Source: Seminavis robusta
Taxonomy: Eukaryota > Bacillariophyta > Bacillariophyceae > Naviculales > Naviculaceae
NCBI GenBank assembly: GCA_903772945.1
Contig: CAICTM010000107.1
Coordinates: forward strand, 55,864-119,863
DNA: 64,000 nt
Reading direction: 5' to 3'
Below, piece after piece: positions 42,761-56,244 of this stretch (positions are counted from its first letter, which is position 1; the number at the start of each line of letters is the position of its first letter). The notes beneath the pieces were generated by a model that saw only the letters and a program-made list of their open reading frames with translations, was not told the origin of the DNA and made no database searches. Both the position numbers and the translations under genes were made by a program.

Positions 42761-44401
42761 TCAGGACGTCAACCAGCCATTCAAAGGTCCACCCGAAAAC
42801 ACGATCTTTCTAATCTTCTGTGCCGTAGCATCCCCCCAGTCCTGCTTCCATTGTCTGTAGGAACAAGGCTGCTTGGCAGAATCTCTAGTAACTGGTTCAT
42901 CCTCACGTGTGTTGGTTGTTGTTGGAGCAGAAGCAAGTTGGACCACGACCGATTGGGCCATTTCCAAGATCTTGTAGCGGCTGAGCCGGGATGCCAATTT
43001 GGTGTAGTCGGACAATTGCTTTGGTTTCTTCCCTTGACAGATGCCGCGTGCTCCCACAATCAATTCGATATTATTATTATTTTGTTTGTCGTTTCCCATG
43101 GTTTGATCCCACGTCAGAGACATCCCACAAGGACTTGCCTTTTTGACAACATGTGTTGTGTCTCGCTTGCGCTTTTTGTTGTTGGAGTTGTGTGGTTTGC
43201 CAGAAGCTTCACTCGAGGATTTGCTGTTCTCTCCGTTGGTCTTATTTGTCGATTGCAGATGATGAAACTCCATGGCGGCTTTGCCAGACTGAAATTTTCG
43301 AGCAACAATGGCCACGGTGGGGCCATCGTCGTCATCCAGATGATATGGATGCTTGTTTGTTGTGGGCGACTCTTGTGGTTCGAGTTGTTGTTGTGATGAT
43401 TGCTGCAAGTGCTTCCACGTGTCCATGACGCGTCCCTTGGTAGCCCGATCAAGGGCATCTTGTTGACAATCTTGTTTGGAACAACAACGCGGATCTTGGC
43501 TGACGACAATGGACGCCAACCGTATGGGATTGGGAAGGAACCGCGACAAGACAGATCCTTGCAATCCCAAAATGGACCACCGGACCAGTTTATCGGAACA
43601 GGACATGCAGGAGGTTCGATGTTGCGGTGTGAGATTGGATCGTCCCGACTTGGTTCGTAGTTTTCCCAATAGCTGCACATTTTCTCGTGCCACCACATTC
43701 TTGTGAGTGTTGTTGTTGTTGTTGTGATCTTTTTTGTTTGTGGCAGAAGAGGAATGTAACAACTGATGACGGCCACCACAATCGGCCGCGTTGACTCTCG
43801 TATTCTCGGAAACAATAATCTTGGCGCCCGTAAAATTATTGACGCCTCCATCTCCGTACGGTTCTTCTTGCAATGGATAAATGGAGGCATCACCACAGGG
43901 GGAGTCGCTAATGTACAAATGCAACTGGATGCCAGATCGTAACTGGAACTGTTGTTGTGGCGCTTTCTGTGTCAACTCCAAGAGCTTCCTCTGTGGATTG
44001 TTATGGTCGTCGTCTTCTTCTTTCGTTCCGCCGCTCGAGTCTTCTTTTTTCGAAACTACATTATTCATGAGCTGTTGTAACTCCTTCCACAAGACGTGTA
44101 CAAGACCTCGTCGGGCCAGAGCTTCGGCATGACAGTCTCTCACAATGGCCGTCTCGGCGCGAGCCAATTCTTCTTTAGTAGTATGGTCGTCTGCTGCTGT
44201 AATAAAAGTGGCACATTTGGTACCCGTGGCACAACTCACAACCCACATGTCATCCTTTCCAAAAGTGGCCACCATGGCGGCATAGACCGTCCATTCATTG
44301 TCCTTGGGTTTGCCCTTATTGGTGGGCAGCACGTTCTGGTAGTGGTCTAGTGCACACTTGGCAATCTTGTCGGACAACAATAGTAAGGATTCATCTTCCA
44401 T
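42761..44401 (-). CDS. ADAT1: tRNA-specific adenosine deaminase, ADAT1/Tad1 type (546 aa)
   Basis: Single exon. The editase (ADEAMc) domain shows the zinc and catalytic set: His91-Ala-Glu93 in DCHAEALARR, Cys169 in SDSPCGDASI and Cys268 in SCMSCSDKLVRW. GLQGSVLSRFL follows as in ADAT1/Tad1. These enzymes deaminate A37 to inosine in eukaryotic tRNA-Ala. The protein carries lineage-type Asn/Gln/Asp insertions (for example near 225-232 and 345-365) and a basic KKRKRD stretch that could act as a nuclear signal. It is convergent with the MscS gene and divergent from the gene at 44783. Confidence 0.93.
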   Translation of the reverse strand: MEDESLLLLSDKIAKCALDHYQNVLPTNKGKPKDNEWTVYAAMVATFGKDDMWVVSCATGTKCATFITAADDHTTKEELARAETAIVRDCHAEALARRGLVHVLWKELQQLMNNVVSKKEDSSGGTKEEDDDHNNPQRKLLELTQKAPQQQFQLRSGIQLHLYISDSPCGDASIYPLQEEPYGDGGVNNFTGAKIIVSENTRVNAADCGGRHQLLHSSSATNKKDHNNNNNTHKNVVARENVQLLGKLRTKSGRSNLTPQHRTSCMSCSDKLVRWSILGLQGSVLSRFLPNPIRLASIVVSQDPRCCSKQDCQQDALDRATKGRVMDTWKHLQQSSQQQLEPQESPTTNKHPYHLDDDDGPTVAIVARKFQSGKAAMEFHHLQSTNKTNGENSKSSSEASGKPHNSNNKKRKRDTTHVVKKASPCGMSLTWDQTMGNDKQNNNNIELIVGARGICQGKKPKQLSDYTKLASRLSRYKILEMAQSVVVQLASAPTTTNTREDEPVTRDSAKQPCSYRQWKQDWGDATAQKIRKIVFSGGPLNGWLTS

Positions 44402-44782
44402 TCTACATGTATTGCTCTCTCTCTGAATACATACATGTACTGCACTGTGCTGTACGCGTCTCGTTCAAAGATCCATCCCGTTTTTCATCAGAAGACCATC
44501 TCGATCGCTCGAGCAGACTGCATGGCGATTGCGTATCCACGCAGCCTTGGTGGCTGAATCGTCACTACTCCCTAGAGCTCGACACAGTCCTGACTAATGG
44601 TTGAAACTTCTGACAGGGTGATCATGTGCTGCTGAGTATTAGCTAGTAATCCAGATCCAGCTCTTGTGCAACTTTCGTGAGAATGATTGCGTCCACAAAA
44701 GCTCCATCGAAGAAGAAGAAAAGAGTCTTGCGACCCGTTGAGGGTACGAGAGGGTCAGCTAGTGGTAGCTAGCTAGCTGACC
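44402..44782. promoter_or_regulatory. Short shared upstream region of two divergent genes
   Basis: Only 381 bp separate the ATG of the ADAT1-type gene (minus) from the ATG at 44783 (plus), so a bidirectional promoter is likely. A CTAGCTAGCTAG-type word sits at 44767-44778, just before the plus ATG. No TATA box is obvious. Confidence 0.4.
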
Positions 44783-47700
44783 ATGGTGATGTTTGCTGCC
44801 GCAGCAGCACCGTGGAGTCAGAAGAAGAAGAAGCAGCAGCAAGTGGACGGTCAAACGAAGAATCGTTATTCCAGTTCGGCCAAAAAGGAGTTGCTGGCCG
44901 CAAAGTTGGAAGGGACACCCACGAAGAGCCGCCACGACGATGGATGTCGCCAAAGCATCATGTCCGATGTGACGGCGACAACAGTGGCTTCTGATTCGTT
45001 ACGGTCGTCTTCTCTGCACGACGCATCGTCGCAGAGAGATTCCATCTTTAGCAGCGGTGGTACGACGAGTAGTGGAAGCTTTGATTCAGAACATACTCAT
45101 CTGCCCAATAAGACGAATCTACTAGCATCCTTTGAACGGAGAAACAACAACGACAACAATAATTCTTCTGATGCGGATATCTTTGATCGCTTGCATCACA
45201 ACCAGAAACGCTGCCATCGTCTGTGGAAAGATCCATCCGAAACAGGTTCCCACGCTTCTTCTTCGACTCGCAGCGAGCGACTGCACGAGTATGAAAGGGA
45301 CGTCACCCGGCAAGGACTCAGAGGAGAACGCAACAGCACCCCGCGTCGTACGGACAACGGTAGGAGTGTCTCGACCGACCCCGCCGCGAAGTACAGGGAG
45401 AGAAGAGTGGGAGACGCCGAAAACTCTCGGTCTCCTCTGGCACCAAAATCTCCACCGAGATCTGTTCGAAGAGAGACGCTGGATAATGCATCAGGTTATT
45501 CGTCGTACTTTGATCACCTGTATCAGCGTGCGGAACCTGTGTTGAAAAACAATTCTACGGTGGCTTCCAGCGCAGGGAGGCAGTTTGGCTCTCATTATCA
45601 TGTGCAACCCTTGCCCATGTTGGAACCATTGCCGCCCCATATGATGACCCGTGCGAGCTCCAATCCGGAAGCGCTGTCCTTACGACCGAGACCGCAACGC
45701 ATGGATTTGCCCGCCAGAACCAGCCAAGTGGTACGGAACTCGACATGGCAAGAATTACAACACCAGCACGAGGACTTGCTCTCCAGTAGTACTACTAGCT
45801 CGAAAAAGCAGGATGAAGAGGAGATTGGGAGTTCTTCTCGTCGCGGCAGGGAGAGTCAGCGGATTGTCACAGCACTGAGAACATCCAGAGGCGCTCGTTC
45901 CATGAGTCCCAAGCGAACCATCATCAGTGCTCCTGCTGCGACGACACGTCGACGCAAGAAGGCCGGTAAACGTGATCAAGGAGCGCCACCTTCGAGGCAT
46001 GCTAGTAGGTCGCTGAGCCCCACCAGGGCTAGCAATCCACCATTATGTGTTCATTCAACGTTTGAACGATTGTATCTCAACGAAAAGCGACCGGAAAAAC
46101 TTTGGAAGGAACCAGCCAGATTTGATGGGTCCAAGAGTCCAGCATACAGAGCAACGTCAAGTAGCAGCAGAAAAGACGAACCTGTGCCGGCCATTTTTGA
46201 TCGGCTTTATCACAATGAGAAGCGTGCGGAACCCCTGTGGCATCCACCACCAGAGCCAGCATCACTGCGTGTGAAACTGCAACCTGGTGGTGGTCGCCAT
46301 CACCCGCCAACGTCTCCCTCATCTGCCATGGGCTCTTGTGGAGGCTGGGAGGATCTCAGTTCTGTGAAAAGTCACGGTTCTCATAATAGCAGCTCGAAGA
46401 AACGCCTTTGGATGCCTCCGCGAAAGCCGAAACACTCTTCTCATGCTTATCCAGTGCCCTACTGTTCTCCAATTTCTTCCGCCAAGGCCACAGTGTCCCT
46501 GGCACCGTCGTCGCCCTCATCGTCGCACTTGGCACGTTGTAAAGCATGTATGGAACGTGCTCTTATGCCCGCGCCCAAGAAACATGCCTTTTTGAAGTCC
46601 CATTCAAGGTCCCCTCGGCCAAAGGTCTATGAACCCCCAGTTTCCATTTTATCACTGCCAAGCACAGTCATGGCAGGTGCGGGGACGCACTTGACGACGC
46701 CGAAAGGTTCGCGGGCGGTAACATTACCAGATATGACGTTGGTGACCCCGCAAGCCTCACAAGAAGAAGCAACTCCAGCGAGCTATCCACACCGGTCTGT
46801 GAAGACGAATGATTTGGCATCTTCGTCGTTTCAACAGCGATCGTGTGAGGGTGACGCCCCTTCTGGTCTTGTGTCAGCAGTTGATGCTGCTGCATTCGAT
46901 ACACGCAACAAACTCCTAGACCGCAAATCCCGATCGTTGAGTCCGTCCAATCGGAAGGCCAGCGCTCCTTGTATGCAACAAGGTCACGAGGAAGTTCAGG
47001 ACATGGCCTGCATCTTGGATGACTCCGAAGTGGAAGGGAAGCGGAAAGATGTTCCAGCGGTTGTTTCTACAGCAGATGTGCCTGCGTCATCAAGACCACG
47101 AAGAGTTGACTGCGACGATTCCGTTCCCAATGTCAACCAGAAAGAGCGGGCAGAGGATGACAGCGTGCAACGCGCCGATCAATCAACCGTCGAGGAATGG
47201 CAAGGACAAGGACACGATGAACAAAAGGAGAACTTGGATGCATTGGAACAGAGCAAAGCTTCAACAATGGCCGAGAGTGACCGCAATTCTGCGACCGTTG
47301 GCGCAAAGAAAGGCGATCCAGGAGCTATTGAATCAAGCGTCCCGCAATTATGCACAGCCAGTGAAATTGCTGCGGATTGCATTCTGCCGACCAATGTAAA
47401 ATCCTTTGTGGATGTGGAGGACGATAACGAGTCAACAAAATCATCAACAGACGGCCGCGGATCTGCTGCTCGTGATTGTGTAACGGACAAATCTTTTGCA
47501 GGGATCTCCGCCACAGACACCTCTGCCAAGGAGCAAGAGACAGAATTTTCTTCCGTCTCCACTCCGGAACTGAGCTCTGCCGTGGATGAGTCTGTCTGCG
47601 TGACGGGTGTGCAAATGTCAAATCCAGCTGTCGATTTGGTGAAGCAGATCGGTGCCGAGAGTCTTGGGCACAGTGTGGACTCCAACAAGAAAGAACACAG

Positions 47701-48163
47701 CCCCACCCGGGATGAAGCCGAGAGCCGTGTGGTTTCCACAGACAAGTCAAGAAGGCAGCTGGATGCTGCCCCAAGTTCGGCTGTGTCGAACGCCGCAAAG
47801 CGTGTCGGTGCACACATTGTGCGCCCGCAGCGAGGAAATCTTCTTGCAGCATCGGTTGTTGGCCAGTACCTGGAGGAGAAGATCCCAGAAATCAAGGAAG
47901 CAATATCCGTGTATGCTTCCAGGAGCACCGATGACGAAGACATGATTGACCCTGACGAGGTTGTGCCAACCAAACTATCGTCCCTCGCCTACGATTGGTG
48001 GACTGTGTCCATTCATTCATCTCAGTGTCATACAGCAAGTGATGCGGAGAGTGTTGTCGTCTCTCCGCCAAGAACCAACAACTACTCGTTCTTGTTCCCA
48101 AAGCCGCCAACGACGGCATGCATCGGGTGGTTGTTTCTTAAGCCGTCACATCATGATGCCTGA
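44783..48163 (+). CDS. Large disordered protein with four F-D/E-R/H-L-Y...L-W motifs (1126 aa)
   Basis: Single uninterrupted exon. The protein is mostly Ser/Arg/Lys/Glu-rich and disordered. A motif recurs at about residues 134 (FDRLHHNQKRCHRLWKDP), 243 (FDHLYQRAEPVL), 427 (FERLYLNEKRPEKLWKEP) and 472 (FDRLYHNEKRAEPLWHPP). The consensus is F-(D/E)-R-L-(Y/H)-x-N-(E/Q)-K-R-x-x-x-L-W-x-x-P. SP-rich basic patches (SMSPKRT, RSLSPTRAS, RSLSPSNRKAS) suggest kinase sites. The C-terminal half is acidic. No signal peptide or enzyme domain. The motif looks like a short linear binding element, possibly for a cytoskeletal or scaffold partner (inference). I cannot name the family. Confidence 0.8.
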   Translation: MVMFAAAAAPWSQKKKKQQQVDGQTKNRYSSSAKKELLAAKLEGTPTKSRHDDGCRQSIMSDVTATTVASDSLRSSSLHDASSQRDSIFSSGGTTSSGSFDSEHTHLPNKTNLLASFERRNNNDNNNSSDADIFDRLHHNQKRCHRLWKDPSETGSHASSSTRSERLHEYERDVTRQGLRGERNSTPRRTDNGRSVSTDPAAKYRERRVGDAENSRSPLAPKSPPRSVRRETLDNASGYSSYFDHLYQRAEPVLKNNSTVASSAGRQFGSHYHVQPLPMLEPLPPHMMTRASSNPEALSLRPRPQRMDLPARTSQVVRNSTWQELQHQHEDLLSSSTTSSKKQDEEEIGSSSRRGRESQRIVTALRTSRGARSMSPKRTIISAPAATTRRRKKAGKRDQGAPPSRHASRSLSPTRASNPPLCVHSTFERLYLNEKRPEKLWKEPARFDGSKSPAYRATSSSSRKDEPVPAIFDRLYHNEKRAEPLWHPPPEPASLRVKLQPGGGRHHPPTSPSSAMGSCGGWEDLSSVKSHGSHNSSSKKRLWMPPRKPKHSSHAYPVPYCSPISSAKATVSLAPSSPSSSHLARCKACMERALMPAPKKHAFLKSHSRSPRPKVYEPPVSILSLPSTVMAGAGTHLTTPKGSRAVTLPDMTLVTPQASQEEATPASYPHRSVKTNDLASSSFQQRSCEGDAPSGLVSAVDAAAFDTRNKLLDRKSRSLSPSNRKASAPCMQQGHEEVQDMACILDDSEVEGKRKDVPAVVSTADVPASSRPRRVDCDDSVPNVNQKERAEDDSVQRADQSTVEEWQGQGHDEQKENLDALEQSKASTMAESDRNSATVGAKKGDPGAIESSVPQLCTASEIAADCILPTNVKSFVDVEDDNESTKSSTDGRGSAARDCVTDKSFAGISATDTSAKEQETEFSSVSTPELSSAVDESVCVTGVQMSNPAVDLVKQIGAESLGHSVDSNKKEHSPTRDEAESRVVSTDKSRRQLDAAPSSAVSNAAKRVGAHIVRPQRGNLLAASVVGQYLEEKIPEIKEAISVYASRSTDDEDMIDPDEVVPTKLSSLAYDWWTVSIHSSQCHTASDAESVVVSPPRTNNYSFLFPKPPTTACIGWLFLKPSHHDA

Positions 48164-48474
48164 TGCCGTGTGGATATATGTTAGTCGAAACCAAGATCAC
48201 CATTTCTGTTCACCACCCTAAGATGACGAGCATCTTTATTGCAGGGATTTGAGATATTTTTGTAGGTGCAGCTGGCGATGTGATCTCTAGTTAGTTTGTA
48301 AGAGCAAAGTGAGAAACTACTAAAAGAATTAGCTTCGTGGTTCTTCCGCCTTACAGTCCAATGTTCACTACGTGGCAAGTAGCTTCTGTTCGGTTCTAGC
48401 TACTAGCCAATGCCTCTTACCGAGGGCAAGTAATTGCAGGTACTGCGATGGGTCAGGGACAATGATTACCAACA
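48164..48474. other. 3' flank, no gene seen
   Basis: Nothing recognisable between the stop at 48163 and the ankyrin fragment. Confidence 0.5.
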
Positions 48475-48765
48475 ATGGAGCCAAGGGATCGTGCTTCAGC
48501 TGCTCATGCTGGCCATTGTACTGTCTTGAAACATGCTCATGATAACCATGGTGCGGAATGGGATGAGTCGAGTCCACCTGTACGTATTGATGCTGCTACA
48601 TGTGGGCATTTGGATGTCCTTCAGTATTCTCATGGACGAGGCTGTCCCCGCAGGGAATCTGCTCTTGTTTAGGCAGCTCAGTGTGTCGTTTCCTGCCACG
48701 GCTTCATGAAAATGGTTGCCCCTGGGGCTTTGCTACCATCAACAGTGCTGCCATGGTGGATGAGC
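48475..48765 (+). pseudogene. Ankyrin-repeat gene fragment
   Basis: One frame reads ASAAHAGHCTVLKHAHDNHG and then AATCGHLDVLQYSHGRGCP before a TAG at about 48672. A second frame resumes with LHENGCPWGFATINSAAMV. This is the AAxxGHLxVLxYxHENGCPWxExT pattern of the large ankyrin families in diatoms and other stramenopiles. The frame break and the lack of start or flanking repeats make it a relic. Confidence 0.7.
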
Positions 48766-49046
48766 AGACCGTACTCGTACTGTACGGCAAACCTATGGGC
48801 GAGCCTGGCCCTCGCTCTAGCTACCGAAAATGAACACTTTTGGGGTTTCTTTTTCGAAATCGCAAAATATTACGGTCAAAAGACCCATGGAAAATCTCAA
48901 AATGGAGGCTTCTCCGAAGGGCCCGCTTGCGGTGTTGGTGTCCACTTCTTCAAGTTTGTGCTGGGATAACAACAACCTGCAGCGGCTATCAGTATCTAGC
49001 TAGCAGAGGACCAGACGATAGACAGGATTCGCTTACTATAGCAACA

Positions 49047-52000
49047 ATGGTACGTACCGGTAGAATGGAGGCATTGATAATTAGTTTCTTTAGAGACACG
49101 ACAGTTGATCTGGTTGGGCGGCATGGATTTTGATTGATATTGGATCTTTACGCGAAGGATCCATCGGCATTATTTTTGGTGGAACCGCCAATTACAGTCA
49201 TATCCATCCTTGTTATCCGTTAACTCACGAAATAATTGTCTGTTGTTGTTGCTCTACATTCCGTGTTCACTTCTGCGATGCTACCCCAACAATCTACCTC
49301 AACTCTCTGGATACCCAAATTAACCGGTGTTTTCATTGCCACCACTACGTACTACTACTTTAGCCTCTCCGACTGGATATCAACAAGAAATTGTCAGCCT
49401 CTTCGGAGCGCGTCAAGAGTGTGGATCTGCATCCCAATGATCCTTGGGTACTCGCTGCCCTGTACAGTGGACATGTCATGATTTGGGATTATGAAAGTGG
49501 TAGCTGTGTCAAATCCTTTGAGGTGAGCGAGTTGCCCGTTCGGTGTGCCAAGTTTGTGGCACGCAAACAGTGGTTCCTTGCCGCCTCCGATGACATGCGA
49601 TTCCGAGTCTTCAATTACAACACCATGGAAAAAGTCAAGGAATTTGAAGCTCATGCCGATTACATTCGCGGTCTGGAAGTACATCCATCCTTGCCCTATG
49701 TCCTGTCGTCCAGTGATGATATGACCATCAAACTCTGGGATTGGGATCGTGGCTTTGACTGCACCCAAATGTTTGAGGGTCATGCTCATTATGTCATGCA
49801 GGTCAAATTCAATCCCAAGGATACCAACACGTTTGCCAGTGCAAGTTTGGATCGTACCATCAAGGTCTGGGGATTGGGATCCTATTCTCCCCATTACACT
49901 TTGGAAGGGCATGAACGGGGTGTCAACTGTGTCGACTATTATCCCTCGGGAGACAAACCCTACATTCTCAGTGGAGCCGATGATCGTAGTGTCAAGATTT
50001 GGGATTATCAGGTGAGTCTGGGTACTCTTTTGGTGTCATTTGTAATTTCAATTGGAATTGCTTCCATTTTTCTAACTTTGGTTGTTGCTATGGCAGACCA
50101 AATCCATTGTACACTCCTTGGAAGGACATACACACAATGTCTGTGCTGTCATGTTTCATCCCAAGCTTCCCATTATTGCCAGTGCTAGTGAGGATGGAAC
50201 CGTTCGTATCTGGCAAAGTACTACCTACCGTGCCGAAACCACCCTAAACTATGGAATGGAGCGTGCTTGGGCTCTCGCTGCCAATTCGGACTCCAACAAA
50301 TTGGCCATTGGATTTGATGAAGGTTGTGTCTGCATTGAACTTGGCAGTGATGATCCAGTAGCCAGTATGGATACCACTGGTAAGGTTGTGTGGGCCCGGA
50401 ACAATGAAATCAAGACTGCCTCGGTTCGTGGTGTTGTTGGAAGTGGTGACGATGCTTTGCCCGATGGTGAACGCCTTCCTGTGGTCCCTCGTGACTTGGG
50501 AGCATGTGACCTCTATCCCCAAATGTTGAAGCACAATTGCAACGGTCGTTTTGTCGCTGTTTGTGGTGATGGTGAATTCATCATTTACACGGCCCAGGCA
50601 CTGCGCAACAAGGCATTTGGTCAGGCGTTGGATTTTGTCTGGAGTGGCAGTGGAACTGGGGACTATGCTATTCGTGAATCTGTCAACCGCATCAAGGTGT
50701 TCAAGAATTTCAACGAATCCAAGTTGATTGTCCCTGCCACTGCTTCTGCTGATGGGTTGTTTGGTGGTCAAATGATTGGAGTCAAGGGTGGAGAGGGTGC
50801 TGTTCTCTTCTACGATTGGGAGAGTGGGGAGTTTGTTCGCAAGATTGATGTTACTCCCAAAGCTGTCTACTGGAGTGATGCCGGCAACATGGTATTGTTG
50901 GCTTGTGAAGACTCTGCCTATGTCTTGTCTCACAATGCTGCTGTGACAGCTCAAGCCATTGGCATGGGGCAAGTATCACCCGAGGGCGGAATCGATGGAA
51001 GTTTTGATTTGCTTTATGAGATCAGTGACACTGTTACCAGTGGAATGTGGGTTGGCGATTGTTTCATCTATGTCAACACTGTAGGACGACTGAAGTACAG
51101 TGTTGGAGGACAAATTGAAACTCTTGTTCATTTGGATACCAACTCTGGTGGTGCTACACAGCACACTGTTCTGGGTTACTTGGCCAAGGAAGACCGGATC
51201 TATTTGATTGACAAATCACTCAACATTGTTTCCTACTGTGTCATGTTGGCTGTGTTGCAGTACCAGACTGCTGTGATGCGAGGGGATTTTGATGCTGCCA
51301 ATGAACTACTTCCCAACATTCCAGAGTCGGAGTACACCAAGGTTGCCAGATTCTTGGAGTCCCAGGGATTCAAAGAGGAAGCATTGGAAGTCACTACAGA
51401 TCCCGACCACAAGTTCGATTTGTCGCTCGAGTTGGGCAAAACCGACCAGGCTCATGCCATTCTCATGGAGACTCCCGAGGAAGACAAGCATTCCACTGAC
51501 ACGGAAACGAAATGGAAGCGCCTCAGTGATGCCGCTCTTAAGGATACCAACTTGGAGCTCTGTGAAGCTGCTAGTATTGCTTCCAATGACTTTTCCGATC
51601 TGTTGCTTCTCTACTCGGCAACCGGAAACTTATCTGGTATGGCAAAGCTGGCCAAACTTGCCGCTGACAATGGGAGGACCAATGTTGCCTTTGTGGCCTA
51701 TTTGTTGACTGGCAACGTTGAAGCCTGCACTGATCTACTCATTGCCACTCACCGCCTACCCGAAGCGGCCTTCTTTGTGCGTACCTACTTGCCATCTCGA
51801 ATGGATGAAGTTGTGGCATTGTGGAAGACTGATCTTGCTTTGGTGAGCGAGACAGCAGCCAAGGCTTTGGCCATTCCCTCGGAGAATGCTGATTTCTTCC
51901 CCGACTTGAGCATTGCTTTGCAAGTGGAGCAGATGTTCCTGGCCCAAAGGGCAGGAACCAAGGCTACTGGCATTCCTGCAGTGGACTACATGACCGCCAA

Positions 52001-52289
52001 GGCAGATTTAGATCTGAATTTGATTGAGCTGATCAAGCAACGTGACGCACCACCACCTACTCCGGAAGAGATTGCTGCAGCTGAGGCAGCTGCTGCACAA
52101 GCCCAGGTGGAAGCACAGGCAGCCGCTGATTCCTCGGCTGCAGAACAGGCTGCAGCTATGGAACAGGCCAGAATGGAAGCCGAGGCTGCTGCAGCTGCTC
52201 AGGCGGAAGCAGAAGCCAAAGCGGCGGCAGAGGCTGCTGCAGCTCAAAAGATGGAAGATAGTGGAAATGATTTTAGTGATGATTGGTAG
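49047..52289 (+). CDS. COPB2: Coatomer subunit beta' (COPB2/SEC27), 947 aa
   Basis: Exons are 49047-49049 (the ATG alone), 49364-50011 and 50097-52289. The 314-nt first intron starts GTACGT right after ATG and ends TTTAG, restoring [20 protein letters not shown], the conserved COPB2 start. Seven WD40 repeats form an N-terminal propeller (for example [59 protein letters not shown]). The coatomer WD-associated region and alpha-solenoid follow ([21 protein letters not shown]). The C-terminal tail is Ala/Glu/Gln rich. It is part of the COPI coat in Golgi-to-ER retrieval and binds dilysine cargo signals. Confidence 0.95.
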
Positions 52290-52759
52290 ATTGTGTTATC
52301 AAAGGACCATGCTAAACATACTTAGAACAAAGATCAGAATGTGAGTTGCATTACATGTAGAAACCTTTTGATAGAAACCTGGTCATTAGAATGCTTGGGA
52401 TATATCTGTGAGATGGATAATTGCTTGTTTGGATTCCTTTATCTTCTTCCAATCTGAGATGCGAGAAATGAGGCGGTGATGTTACTCGAACCGGCAGAGT
52501 TCTTTTGCAGAGCAACCTGTCCAAGTCGCCTTCAACTACAAACAATACCGTCGAGGAAGTGCTTGCAACTAAAAGCTTGCTAGAATCATTCATTGCAATC
52601 AAGGAAATATGTAGCTACCGATTGAAAAAGTGCCTTTTGGCTCAATGCAAAATATCTCCATTATAATACCAACGGAGAACAAAGCTGGGTATCATAGCTT
52701 GCGATAACGGTGCAGCTACAAGAGATTTCAAAAAGACGAGCGCCACCACACCTCTCTCC
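52290..52759. other. Short convergent spacer
   Basis: The 3' ends of the COPB2 and GCN5 genes face each other over 470 bp. No gene or repeat seen. Confidence 0.5.
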
Positions 52760-54567
<1,808 letters not shown>

Positions 54568-56244
54568 GGTGATTGACTGACTGACTGACTGACTGATGAA
54601 TATTATAACTAAAAACTTGCCAAGCAATAAGTGAGAAGGTGGATGGATCAAGCTGACCTACTGTACAACAACAGCATTTGGGAGGAAGTGGACAGTGTTG
54701 GATCCTTTCGGTGATCCATGCACATGAAACCGTGACATGAAACGCAATAATAATGCGATGCATTCATTTGGCTTCTTTCATAGCTAGTCTATTCTAACAA
54801 CTAAGGTCTGTTCCGTTTTCTACTACAGTATGCGCACATACCGCAGGTACCGGTAGGTACTAGTGAGGTAATAGTTGGCCTCGGGCCTTTGCCGCCACCG
54901 TCCGTGCGCTACGGGAGCGGCCGCACAAGCAGCATTGGCAGGAGTACTGTACGTGCAGTTGGCTGGAAACAATGGCACTCGATCCTCGACCACTTTGGCA
55001 ACCAATGCCAGTTGGTGATGTAAAGCTGTCTTTCAGCTATAGTACTAAAACCTAGAACCACAAATCGTCCCTCCCATGCATCATATTAATAGCACCCAGC
55101 AGAATTGGGCTGCCACCATACATTTGCACTCAACCGCTCCACTCATCCTCACACTGCACCTCCAATGCTCTTCAGTTCTGAGCTGCTTTGTCTGCGGTGC
55201 CTCTATCAGTCATCTGTTATCTGTCATCTGCTAGTTAGAGTTAGCAATCGCCCTGTCATCTACATGTATCTTGAGCCTTTTCCTGTAGCCAGCTACGGCA
55301 CGGTAGCCGAACTGCATGGATTTGCTTTGATTCTTATCGTGCATCTGATGACTTGCTCATCCAGCCAATGCATGAAGCCAGAGTGACAACGTTGTCACTG
55401 TTGGCACTGTGCCTTCGCTTCGAAAAGTCCGTGTGACGAGCCAATGAAATCGCTTAGGCAGACAATGCGACTGTTGCGGTTTGCAGCTGGCTCTAGCTAG
55501 AGCTACTGGTAGCTCCGTTGGGGCCCATTGAGTTGCATTGCAGCCACCTGATGAGAACAAAAAGCCAAGAAAAAGATGTTTAGTACTCAAGTAGGACAGT
55601 TGGGTGGTTCAGTATGACATATTCGCGTACCTCACAAATTTATCAATTGCAGCAAAAAGTGAGTATTCTAAACGAAAGCCAAAGAAAGGCTACCATTCTA
55701 TGCTGGCAGTGCTCTAGTCTCTTGACATTTCAAAATGAGCTCGTAATGACATGCTCGAGTACGGTACTCTACAGTAGCACCATCGTACGATCTATCTAGC
55801 TAGCTAGCTAGCTAGTAGTCAACTGGCCTGGGTGAAACAAATCCCGAAAGGACCCTTTTGTGGTGCTCAAGCTGTTCTCATCCAGCTTCTGAAGTCATTT
55901 GCGAACCATGACTTCGTCTTTGATGCGAACACCAAGTGGACCGCGGACCAAGATCCGAAGCCATCCCTTGAGCTTCTGGAAATACCGGACCCCAACTATT
56001 CTTCGCGGGGAGAAAACAAGCCTTGCTGGGAGAACTCGCATTGGTACCGGTACTAGCTACTAGTAGTAGAGGAGGAAGGATTGGGTGCTCGAAAAGGATT
56101 CGATTCTGTGCTTCCATAATTACAGGCACTGTTGGAAATGAAAAGCCCCCCATCACGTCCTTTCCATCGGATCCCACAAACACCCCAAAAACAACCTCCT
56201 TCACACCTCACAACAGCCATTGTGCATAAACACAATAATTGACC
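54568..56244. other. Intergenic, no gene seen
   Basis: GACTGACTGACTGACTGA repeats follow directly upstream of the GCN5 ATG (about 54575-54595). A CTAGCTAGCTAG run lies at 55796-55816. Short frames (for example plus 55832-56056) have no recognisable domain. Confidence 0.45.

Noticed and set aside
47179-47973. 264-codon minus frame inside the 44783-48163 gene
   Set aside because: Antisense to a longer, well-formed plus gene; Ser/Cys/Leu-rich composition is the mirror of its Asp/Glu/Ser codons.
50244-50972. 242-codon minus frame across COPB2
   Set aside because: Antisense shadow of a strongly conserved coding region.
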